A DNA stretch of 64,000 bases, taken from assembly GCF_037392515.1 (NCBI RefSeq), contig NC_090281.1:53050753-53114752 (forward strand), written 5' to 3'. Origin of the DNA: Haliotis asinina. Its lineage: Eukaryota; Mollusca; Gastropoda; Lepetellida; Haliotidae. The number at the start of each line of letters is the position of its first letter. Within the stretch, counting starts at the first letter, position 1. The notes under the pieces were generated by a model that saw only the letters and a program-made list of their open reading frames with translations, was not told where the DNA came from and did no database searches. Position numbers and translations under genes: made by a program. This document shows positions 32,950 through 45,145 of the stretch, piece after piece.

Positions 32950-34835
32950 CAGATCATTTGGCGTTTGGGGTTATCAATCATTAGCTATCAAGTTGGTTAT
33001 AAATAAAATAACCCCCAGTTTTCGTCGGTGAGGAATGAAGAAAGTACAAAAAACCCCAGAAATCTAATGGAAATAAATACAAAATAACATTAAAACAAGC
33101 AAACAAAAAAATAATGTTTTGGTTATTAAATTCTTGAGGTAGGGTGTAACAAACTGCACCTAGACTAATGGATTCATTCCTTTAACAAAACGCATGTGGT
33201 ACCTTCTGGCAATAAAACGGTAATCTGGGGTATTTTCGATCGCCCTTGTTTACTGTAATAATACAAACTTTTGAATGAATTCTATCGACAAGATAGAGGA
33301 GCGAGGTTTGTCAAAGGGAAAGGCATTTGGAAAATTTGCTTAATAGTCCGTATGGTGGATCGTCTCAATATGGGAGGAAATCCCGGAATACTGTGTTTGT
33401 GTACTAGGTTGGTCTTGTCAAACGTCAAAGAACAATACTGGCGAACCGGGATTCAATTCAAATCAACAACCATATCTAACTGAGGTTAGTAGAATACTCA
33501 GGTACGTGCAATACCACTCCCCCACCCCCTATCCCACCCCCACCCCCCACCCAATAAACAAAAAACAAAACAAAACCAAAATAAAATTAAAGCAACAACC
33601 CCAAAACAACACAAAAAGACAAAAATGGAAAGCAAACAAAACAGCAAAAGAACAAAAAACAAAACATTTAATGCTTATCCATTAGGGCGGTTCCAAAACA
33701 TAATCGTGTAACAAACTGTATGTTTAAGTATATCAATATTCTACAAACATCACAGATATTAGCTAAATGCTTGCGCTTGAAAGCCAAGCACGAATTCGAC
33801 ATATAGATCAACCATGATTATAAAACTGCGGGTTCATTTATACTCTTGTCTGATTCTCCTCCTCTTTTTTTCTATCTTTCTATCTCTCTCTCACACACAC
33901 ACGCACGCACACAAACACGTACACTCTGGTTCTGCCATTGTCAACCGCAAGTACATAACACTCTATATTGCAATAAACGTAACACCTATATACAAGAAAT
34001 GTACATGTACAAATGAAGATTATATCACATTTTGTTTATCTAAAACTATCAAGAATGAATACATGAACCATCCTTAAACTACAAAGTTGAAACAAGAAGA
34101 CTTTATAAAAATAGGAACAGGTGATTTTCTAAAGATCTCTATCTAGACGTGAATATGGTTGTAAAATAAGAAATAGACATGAAATGGAAATGAAATGGTA
34201 ACATATATAGGAAAAACACAAATAAATATGTATACACAGCTTAGGTGGTCAGTTTCAAGAGTAAGCTCGATTGGGGCTTGGATGCATATGCATTGGGCCA
34301 CGTCGTCATATGGTTAACACATGTGGTCATTTTGTGGTCAAGGTGAACATAGTATGGGTGGTGTTATAACGAAGGCGATGAAAATGACGTCACGGTCACC
34401 TGTGGCAGCGAAGAAAGGACACGGTGCAGGGTATTACGTTAAGGTATTTGAATATCGGGTTCATATGATTAATGTTTTCACAAACGTGACAAATGTTGGT
34501 ATGGACAAATTTCACAGAGCTGCAAGTGACACTACAATATCACAATAACTGGTCCATTGCCTACTGATGTTACAACTGGTTAGCTGACTAAGGATATCAA
34601 GCAATGAATAATGGTCATCAGAAAAACAACAACAAAAAACCCATTACGACAGAAGCGGTAGTGATGGAATTGGTTGGTATTAAACGTAATAGTTTTTGAT
34701 TGTTTGTGTTAACATAATATCGCTGCTGGACATTTGCTAAAATGACCCTCGAGGATTATGATAATAGCCCTGTCAGAATTAGGAAAAAACCGAAATGATA
34801 AATGTCTACGCACGAGATAGTTCGGACACAATGAC
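32950..34835. other. Intergenic; simple-sequence patches only
   Basis: A C-rich then A/C-rich stretch (33515-33665) and a short (tc)n/(ca)n patch (33870-33915). No gene recognised. Confidence 0.45.
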
Positions 34836-34840
34836 AGTGC

Positions 34841-34915
34841 CTGTGAGTGAGTGAGTGAGTGAGTGAGTGAGTGAGTGAGTGAGAGAACTTAGTTTACCAC
34901 CGCTGAGCAGTGCAA
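34841..34915 (-). repeat. SINE tail fragment with (gtga)n
   Basis: (gtga)n followed by gagaacttagtttaccaccg and ctgagcag resembles the reversed SINE tail. Confidence 0.6.
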
Positions 34916-34961
34916 GCGGACTTGATTTACCAGTATTTGTCTTATACCGTGGCGTGTCAGC

Positions 34962-35116
34962 TTGAGTGAGTGTAGTTTTACGCTGCTTTCAGCAATATTC
35001 CAGTAGTATCACGACGCTGGATACCAGAAATAGGCTTCAGACCCCTGTGGGGAAGCGAACCTGGTTCTTAAGCGTGACTAGCGGACGCTTTAACCATTAG
35101 GCTCCCAAACCGCCCT
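34962..35116 (-). repeat. SINE family A copy
   Basis: gagtgagtgtagttttacgc, ttcagcaatattccagtagt, ggaagcgaacctggttctta and accattaggctcccaaaccg are in the reversed order. Confidence 0.85.
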
Positions 35117-35465
35117 GTGTCGGGTTGATATAAGTTGGAAGGTTTCAGACGAGTACAACGTGAGTGGAGGTTTAGGGTACACTGCTGACAAACATAGAAT
35201 CGGCATTCGAACCAAGTATCATAAATTTCCCAAGGGAGCTAACTACGTACAGGTACCTATACCGAGGGTGGACGCATACAGACATTTCTTCTGGTCTAAG
35301 TCGTCCTATACTACCTCCACTACCAATACATAGGATAAAACAGAAATTCTATTTAAATGAAATCCGTCCATTCAATCTTATTTTGAAATGATATTTTCAG
35401 GATTTCAGGAACCTTTAGATTCGCTGACACAGTTTTAAAAAAAAGAGACCTCACAACAACACTTT

Positions 35466-35612
35466 GGGTCAGTGGGTAGTCTAATGGTTAAAGTGTAAAC
35501 CTGGCACCTGTACACCCGGATTCGACCCCACACGGTGACAGTAAGTGCGGCATGAACTCGGCCTCCCCCTAGAGTACTGGTAACATAGGAACAGCCACTC
35601 ACTCATTCACTG
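35466..35612 (+). repeat. SINE family A copy, diverged
   Basis: Head ggtcagtgggtagtctaatg with tggttaaagtgtaaacc, a B-box-like acccggattcgaccccacac and a ccactcactcattcactg tail. The middle differs from the consensus. Confidence 0.7.
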
Positions 35613-35675
35613 ATGACAATGCACAATAGCCTACAGGTTGCCAATATAGGAACAGTTTCTGCGAGGTGTTTAATA

Positions 35676-35681
35676 TTTATT
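35676..35681 (-). terminator. Possible polyadenylation signal for the CNG channel gene
   Basis: AATAAA on the minus strand about 1 kb past the stop codon at 36724. No nearer canonical signal was noticed, and the 3' UTR is otherwise featureless. Confidence 0.25.
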
Positions 35682-36723
35682 GAAAAAAGCCTTAAACAGC
35701 AATGAAATATTTCACTTCATCAAAGTAACACGACTGTTTAATGAAGGTGACAAGGGAACACAGAAATTTACTTCATCTGAAAACACATTAAATCGCTTCA
35801 ATGCAATCTGACACGATAAAAGTTGAAATTCGTAGAACATATGAGTGTAGTGAATTTGAAAAAAACACTTTCCTTTGATCTTTCATCCTTGGATTAGCTA
35901 CCCCGTCAACAAATGATTATGAATGATTTGGCTCATCCTGTCTGGCGTTTAATGTTGATTCTGTCATGTACTGCATGAATTTCGTGTTTTGAAGCTGAGA
36001 GTTACTATCTAGATCCTGTATCCTGCTCCTACAGTAGCGTCCAGCGCAATGTTTGAAATGAACCAGCACTCAAACGTCCAGGAAACCAAACTATCAAATC
36101 AAATGAAATTCAACAATAACTAACAGCATTTATCACAGAACTAAGTTTGTAATATAAAACAAGCATCAGTTATTGTAAAGCTGATTCTGTTGTTAACATC
36201 TCAGTTCTGCCCCGAGCTGTTATTCTATAATAAATAATCTTAACTTAACAAGTAAACGTTCAAAGACTCACAGTTTGTCTAAATGTCCCAGAGATTCTCA
36301 TTCACCCTGGCACACGAACTACATCAGTCGAACATTGTTCTTAACACAAATATCCGATTTAATCTTGACCAACCCACACAAGTATTCTATTTGGAACATA
36401 TTTACAACTCTCAAATGAGTATTTTAAGATGGAGCTCGCAGAGAGTTCCGGAGATATAGTTACATCCATTGAACAACAGGAGGTCATCCATAGACTGTAG
36501 TCATCCAGTAACCGTTTCTGAGAAAATATATCCTGGCACTGTTCTAGGCTTGTGTTTTCTCGTAACATTCAAATTTGGTCATAAATATTTGATACAGTTC
36601 AAAATATTCTCCAAACTGCAATCAGAAACACTGTCAACAGTTCTAGACTCTGGTAACAAGGTTATTACACGAAGACATGTATATAAATCACAGAATAGAA
36701 TATATCGAAGAGATACATGTATC

Positions 36724-39700
36724 TCATAACTTCTGATCCAACTCCAGTGCTGAAATATTCGAGAGGGCATCTCCGTCTCGAGCCAGAACCTTCTCCACTT
36801 TCGTAAGTCGTTGTTTAAGTCTTTGCTGAGTGCTGTTGAAGTCTGCTAGCAAGCGGGCAAACCGCGTCTGGAGAGTATCCAGCCCAGAGTCTATTCTCTC
36901 CATCTTCTGTTCTGCAGTTTCCTGTTTCTCTTCTTCCTTTCTCATGGCATCCTCATCCAGAAGGTTGTCCTTCTTTAGGATCTGTCGTCCACATTCTATT
37001 AACTTCCTCTTAGCTTCCGGGTACTCACCTAGAGCATCCCACAAGTCGTCCTTAGAGAGACAGAAGAGGTCACTGTAGCCTAGACTACGTACATTGGCTG
37101 TCCTTCTGTTGCCTGTTTTGTTGCCAGCAATGTTCAATATACTGACTTCACCGAAGACACTTCCTTCGCTTAACGTTGCAAACACCGTGTGGCCATCGTC
37201 TCCCACAACGCTTAGCTTACCCCTTTTGACAATGTACATTTCCCGGCCAATGTCACCCTTCCGACAGATGTAATCCCCGGGGCTAAACACCTGAAGTTTG
37301 AGCTTCAACACAAGCTCCACAAGAAGTCCGGGTTCACAGTCCTGAAAAATGCTGACACGCTTTAGTGTTTCCAAATGCACATGAATTGCCATCTCGGCTT
37401 TCAGTTTGTCTGGCAATGCTGCTAGTACCTCCTCCTCATTCAGTGATTGCTTGTTTGTCCATAGATAATCAAACCACTTAATGACTCTCTCCTCGAGTTC
37501 CTTGCTGACTTTTCGGAACTCCATGTACTGTTTGACTCCGTCCATTTTTTGCTGGAACTCTGAACGAGCGGCGTTCATGTTTGTGATCATACTACCAACA
37601 TTTCCCACAATGGTGGCGAAGATTAACACACCGATCAAGAAATCCACCACCACAAACAGATACTCTCCATCTCTCTCTGGTTGAGGAGTTTCTCCTATTG
37701 TTGTCAAGGTCAAGGTTGACCAGTAAAAACTGTATATATACTTCCGACTGAGCGGCTTGTACTTTGGGTCACTTACGTTTCCGTACACCCAGCCGTCTGA
37801 ACCGTAACCAATAAGCCCACTTATTGCAAAATATATACATGCATTCCAATGGATAATTATCAATATATACAACACAAGATGGAATATTCGGAACATATTG
37901 GTAAAGCTCGTTCTTGTCTCAGTTCGGTCGAAGAATTCCAGAAGCCGTTTCACTCTGAGGAGGCGATTAAATCGGATCTCCGGTGTATTCAGTCCTGTGA
38001 GGAAATAAAACAGGTCTGTGGGTAGGACACTCACAACGTCTAGGATAAATGTCCGCGTTTTCATGTAGTTTTTCCTGAGTTTGACAGGGTCGGTTACCAT
38101 TAGGCCTTGTTCCAAGTAACCTGAAATGACACAATACAATTAAAAATATATTCCAAGTAAAAGATCGGGGCACTGGTGTGTTTACCCGGAGTCCACTAGT
38201 TACCTCGGATGTTAGATTCGGCCTTAGTTTGAACCTTGGTTTTTCTGCACCATGCTTCCCCTTACTAAGGTTACCAGAGTGCTAATCGTCTATAAGGGAT
38301 ATCATTACTCACCCGCTGAAGATACTGCAGTGTAATATTTTTACGGCATTATATTTTTACGGCAATATTGCACTAGTGTAATACCGCTTGACGTATGACG
38401 TCAAAATGGTTCAAAGTTGTGACGTCACAATGCTAATGCCGATGTCGCAGTTTTACTAGACCTTGCTTGACTCGCGGAAAGCTGAGAGTCCTCACACTGT
38501 AGGGAATTTCGCGGCTTTCGCTCGTTTGATACCAAATCATTAACTCGTTTATTAAAAACGGTATTACACGGAAGGTCGCTTTGTATCCTCTATATATTTA
38601 CCATTTCACTTCGTCAACATAGCTCACCTGTTCTGAATTGCACCCACATGTCCAGGAGATAAAAGAAGTCACTGAGATAGTCCAACGTGAGCCACAGAGA
38701 CTGGAACCGCTCCTGGAGCTCCCAGAACACCGCCCGGGCGATGATGAAGACGAGGTTGTATGTGACTGCCACGGAGATGAAGAACAGCCAGCGGTAGTAG
38801 AACCCCTCGGACGGGTCCACGTAGAAGTGTTTCCAGTACCTGCACCAGCAAAAAAACAGTGAATGAGTGAGTGGGTGACTTCGTGACTGGGTGAGTGGGT
38901 GCCTGGGTGAGTGAGTGTGTGAGTGTGTGAGTGAGTGCGTGGATGGGTGAGTGAGTGAGTGAGTGGGTGAGTGAGTGTGTGAGTGAGTGCGTGGATAAGT
39001 GAGTGAGTGAGTAGGTGAGTGAGTGTGTGAGTGAGTGGATGGGTAAGTGAGTGAGTGGATGAGTGAGTGAGCGGGTGACTATGTGAGTGAGTGTGTGAGT
39101 GAGTGGATGGGTAAGTGAGTGAGTGAGTGGGTGAGGGGATGAGTGAGTGAGTGGATGGGTGAGTGAGTGGGTGAGTGAGTCAGTGGATGGGTAAGTGAGT
39201 GAGTGACAGGGTGAGGGGATAAGTGAGAGGTGGAATGGGTGAGTGGGTGGGTGACTGGGTGAGTGGGTGGGTGAGTGAGTCAGTGGATGGGTTAGTGACT
39301 GACTGGGTGAGGGGATGGGTGAGTGAGTGACTGACTGGGTGAGTGAGTGTGTAAGTGAGTCAGTGGATGGGTAAGTGAGTGTGTGACTGGGTGAGGGGAT
39401 GAGTGACTGAATGGGTGTGTGAGTGGATGGGTGAGTGGGTGACTGGATGAGTGAGTCATTCTTACTGGACCACCTTCATATTACTGAAGTTCATTCATAG
39501 CATTTTCACCACATATTTGCCTTTAATTCCCCCAGGAATATATTTCGGCAGATATTCGAGATCGTTCATTCTCTGTTGTTGACATTTTGAATTCCGTTTG
39601 TGCAACTTCATACAGACGCTTGTCATTTCCTAAGATTGCACAATAATACAGTCATCTGTTGTGGACAAAATTGTGTTGAATAAAGGAAATATACATGGCG

Positions 39701-42700
39701 ACCTTCCTCTGATTCACCCTGGTGTGTGCACAAGGAAGAAACTCTACCGCTCCATCCAACACCACTGTAATTTGTTTCTTTGTAGGGGGGTTATAAATAT
39801 TCATATTCATACAATAGGGTTGTCACCAAAACTAATTCCACCGCCATGTATAGAATATAAAATGTTATTTGATACATCTCCAATGTGTAGATAACGCTTC
39901 CCTCTGAATAACCGATTAATGACTTTCTAATTTTACAATATGGCGGGACGGACTTCTGTGCATGTTTGACAACTGTCATGTGTGTTGATAATTTTGATCA
40001 CACAAATGTCTGTGGTTATATATCGATAACGGTCGTGGTGTGGTAATTATCTGCATACATGGCTAAAGGCATATAGTTACACTTCTCATTCAATTTGGAA
40101 TATGAATGAACGCCTCATTCGACAATGTTCCAGCTATATAGCGACATTCTGTAAATAATCGATTCTGGACTAGACAATTCAGTGATCAACATAGCATCTA
40201 TAGAACTGGGATACGATGACATGTGTCATGCATGTCTGCGAGCCTGACCACCAGATCCCATTTCTTGCCTATTACTACAGGCATAGATTACTGATAACCA
40301 AATAATATACACTCATGTTTGACGTGTGCTATTTGATGCATTGAGACAGGCACATAGTGGTGCTTTGGACCTTACAAGCACAACAGGAGAGGGTCCGGGA
40401 TTTGGGAGAAGGATAGGGGATACACATAATACCTGAAATGGCACACATTTCGGACAGTATTCTGGCTTGCATCATATAGCTTAAGGCGCATGAATACACT
40501 ACAGCTTCCTATTGATGCAATAAAAATCTTATTATCCCTTAAGACTTTCCTTAAATTGATAATTGAAACTTGGAGGCGAACAGCTTCCAAACGGAAAACA
40601 TTTGCCATACATGGAATGTAAACAATTGCTCAGTAGATCGAAAACAGTTGTTTATCGTTTGCCGAACTGGTTTGAAGGTGAGCGTCATTCAGCGCTCTGC
40701 AAGGGACATAACAATATGGGGTTAATTTGAAAAAAATGTTCAACGTTTCATTAATTCATTTGAACGTTTTAATTTCATATTGTAGCCTAATTAATACCTA
40801 CTTTGAAAATAAATTATAAGGTAGCTTCCCAATTAATAGTCTTATGAGAAAAACATTATTTATTTTAAGAGAAGTGTGGTGTTACATAGTGCCTTTACAT
40901 TAGCACTGTTTCGGTGTTGTTTTTTTTGTTTTAGATAACGTTGTGGTAATAATAATATCTTTAAAAATTATAACTTGAGTTATTACTTGAAGAGTTACGG
41001 GAGCCCTACGAGAGAGTAACGGGGTGTTACGGGAGTGTTACATGGGTGTAACGACAGTGTTATATGGGTGTTAAGAAAGTGTCACAGCGATGTTACGGGA
41101 GAGTTACATGACGTTATGGGATTGTTACGTGGGCGAAGATTCTGTTACACGGATGTTACAGGAATGTTAAATGGGTGTTACGGGAGTGTTACAGGGATGT
41201 TACGGGCGTGTTACATAGGTTTTAGGCAGCGTTATGGGGGTGACGTAGGCTGTTCGGGGACGATACTGGTGTTACGGGAGTATTTTGGGGATCATACGGG
41301 CGTTACGTGAGCGTCATGGGGATGTTACACGAATGTTACGGACAGTTACATGGGTATTACGGGAGTGTTACGGGACTGTTGAGAGGGTGTGTGGGGAGAG
41401 TTGTGGGGGTGTTAGAGGTCTGCTCCTAGCCTGTAAATAATCTAACCATGCAGAAAGCCAGAATTAAAAACCCATTGATCTTCCAACTGTTGATCCAGAA
41501 GCCCGGAATAATATTATGTTTGCTTCCTATGTAGTTATTCACATGGCCCGTGCCACATTCATCCAGCGAGTGTTTAACCTTCACTGACAATATTGTGGCA
41601 ACAAGCCGCTGTTGAAAGCATGATGCACTGATAGATCGACGTTAGGACAATGTTATGCCAATAAATATTTGCACTGCAGGATCCTTTCCTCTTATTGACT
41701 CAAGCGACGAAGGAAACATCCCTCCTTAAAACAGACATATAGATGCATAGGGCCCCACATAACCTGAACAAAATTATTACAAATTATTTCAAGTGGAAAG
41801 GCACATCTGAGCAATGGCCGGCCATTGAACTTGTGGCTCTATTTAAGAGTAGGTCTGTCACTGAAAGGCCGTGTAGATTTAGAGGAATAACAAACAGAAA
41901 GTAATTTTCTCACTTGAGCAAGCGCACGTCAATAGTGAGGTTAGACCTTTCGCGCCGCCATGACACTTTAGTTAGACGAAGGAAGACCAAGCGGAAGAGG
42001 TTCGTGACCATAGACCTAAGCGAAACACTATCCTTGCTATCCCATGCTTAGACAAACAGAGTCTGCGCTATGGTTAAACTGCGTCGATACTAGATGAAGG
42101 AAATGATAAGTAAACAATGCCAACCATAGGATTCAGCCCCCTAGAACGACTGTGGCCATAGAGAACCATTTGGATGTGACGAGAGAAGGATTTTTCAACT
42201 GGGTTACGACTTGAGTAGCACCCTATTTTACTTGGCGTCCTGTTGGCTAGGCTTACATCAAGCTTAGTCCCGTCTGGGGAATAATTGGTCACTTATCATC
42301 TAACCAGAATAAGATTAGCGCAAGTGTTCGGGGTTTAGATCGGCTCCCTTCTAACTTCCGATGTGAGGCAATCAATGGACACGCAGGCTCGGCCAAACCG
42401 AGGCTTGATTAAAGCTTGAAGATGTAGCGGCGATGGTGTTCTTCATGTCCTGTAGAGCCCTTTGCTTTCTGTGCCGTAATTTAGTTAAGTAGACTTGCAT
42501 TCAATCTGTAGGTGAACCCCAGTCGAGTGGTTTTTGCTGGTTGAACTAAGCTGTTCTTGAGTCTACATGTCAGCTTGCAGCACTCAGTGTTTCCAGTTCG
42601 GCCAAGTTCAAGGATTGTTTCTGTTACAAACTCTGAAACGATCTGAATTCACATGAATAATTTTGCGTATAATGTCAAAGTTTGAAATACCTCATTTATT

Positions 42701-45062
42701 CTGTTTTTAACCCTTAATTCTGCTTATCTACGCATGTGCACTTAAGTTGTCTTAGCTGAAATTATTTCTTTGGCGTTTAAGAGTAACTAAAGAATTGTTA
42801 TGGCAGCAACCGACGTTATGTATATTCTATGACAGTAGCAAATTGAAGGGGATTTTTACATACACTTTTATTACCACTTCAACAATAACGTATCCAGATA
42901 CAAAAGTGAGTGAGTGAGTGGGTGAGTGTGAAAGAGTATGGGTTTTAGCAACGTCGATCAGCAATATAACGGCGACACTAGAAATGGGCTTCACATAGTG
43001 TCCATGTGGGGAATCGAACCCGGGTCTTTGGCGTGACGAGTGAACGCTTTATCCACTAGGCTAACCCCATCGCCCCTCTATATGCAATAAACAAGGAACT
43101 GGTATCCATAAAATTGTATCCTTTCTTACAAATTCGAAAGGTCGTTTTGGGTAACCGAAACTGTGGTGTCACGCCGGGATACCAAACTCCATCTTCCTGG
43201 TAACTTGAAGAAAATGGCACTGTGCAAATACTTCAAGAGTTTGTGTTAAATCGGGTTTCAGGCGCTCTGATAATCTAGTTAGCAGTTCGCACAAGAAAAT
43301 AATCAGGAAAATTTCAAAAACTATGTTAATCAGTGACTGGATGAACGTTGAAATCCTCACGTTTATAGAGTTTTTGGAAGCTATCGAATGCCATTCCGTA
43401 TTCCTTTCTTGATAACCCATGCCATCTTTTAGACTTTCTGGCGCAATTGCAAACAAAAACGAATCATGACGTGCAGCCCCCGCAGAAGTTGGACAGTGAG
43501 ATGGGCTCGAGGTTAGCGAAGTGAAGAACGCTACCGATAAAGGGGGCATAAAACTGGTGACCTTCCATGTTGGGTAGGCGGCATGCTTTAACCTTCAACT
43601 AGTCACTGTGGTCGTTCACCGGCAAAACGGTACAATTTGGCTTCCATGACTACATCACATAATCGACAGAACTGATGGAATGAGCAGTCTTATGAACTGA
43701 AGCCTGAACAACAGTCTGCAAATGGACGAAGAAGAAAAGGGGTAATTTTGGCTAATTTTAATTCGGTGCATGATGATATGAAGTGGGCGCTACTATGCGT
43801 AAAACGCATGTCAGAGAACGGTTACAATCACGTCTTCGGTTTTGTTACAGTCAAGCTTTGGACACTGGTTACAGTGAAGCTTTGGTATTGTTACAGTCAC
43901 GCTTTGGATATTGGGTACAGAAACACCTTGGGATTTGGTTACAGTCACGCTTTGGTACTGGTTACAGTCACGCCTTGGGTACTGGTTACAGTCACGCTTC
44001 GGATACTGGTTACAGTCACGCCTTGGGTACTGGTTACAGTCACGCCTTGGGTGTTGGTTACAGTCACGCTTTGGGTACTGGTTACAGTCACGCTTCGGAT
44101 ACTGATTACAGTCACGCTTCGGATAATGGTTACAGTCACGCCTTGGGTGCTGGTTACAGTCACGCTTTGGGTACTGGTTACAGTCAAGCTTCGGATACTG
44201 GTTACTTTGCAAAACTAGCATTTACTCGTAGTCTGTATAATGCCTTCATGGTATCTGCAGACGAAGTCTGAAATAGGCCGGAGAGGTCCAACAATGTCTC
44301 CCCTCCACTTCCTACATACACGAGCATGCACGTGGCTATCTAAGCGCAATTAACTTGAACGTTGAACCTCTCACACATCACATCTAGTCTCAAGTCATTC
44401 GCAAACCATTATGTGCCACGGAAAGATATATCACCTCGTAAAAAATGTCTGGGGCTCTTCGGAGCCGGGAGGTAAATTCACATTGTAGTACTATTGCGAG
44501 ACCACATAGCGTTTGGTATCGCCATTATAGTCCAAAAGTAAAATTCCCAAAAATTGGTTTCTATTTATTGCTACAGTAAAATTTCATCCATATACACAAG
44601 TAACTGCAGAAAATATGATTTATACATATTTTCATCACAGAAAACGTCCATATGAGATATAGTAAACACATATAGACACAATCGTTTCTCATGAGCGTGC
44701 GTCGAGTCAGGGCGCTGATAAACACATTATATTGATCACGACGGGGAATTGTATAAATGATTTCTGTCCCTGACTGTCGCAAGAATTGCTGGTGTGAAAA
44801 AACGATTTATTCGCCCGTATAATATGAATGGCATATGAATACTTATGAATTAAATATGTTAACCGTCCTTGGTATACGCAGACAGAAACCATACATGGAA
44901 CAATCGTCTTGAAGGAAGGTTTTGGTTTGGTTATATCATCTGACAATGCATCTTATTGGATAAGAGTTTGTTTCGGTGAGAAAATACACACATATTGACT
45001 TGTCTCATATTTGAGAACTTATATTTTTGAAATAATACGAATTTGATTTCCAGTCATGACAT

Positions 45063-45145
<83 letters not shown>

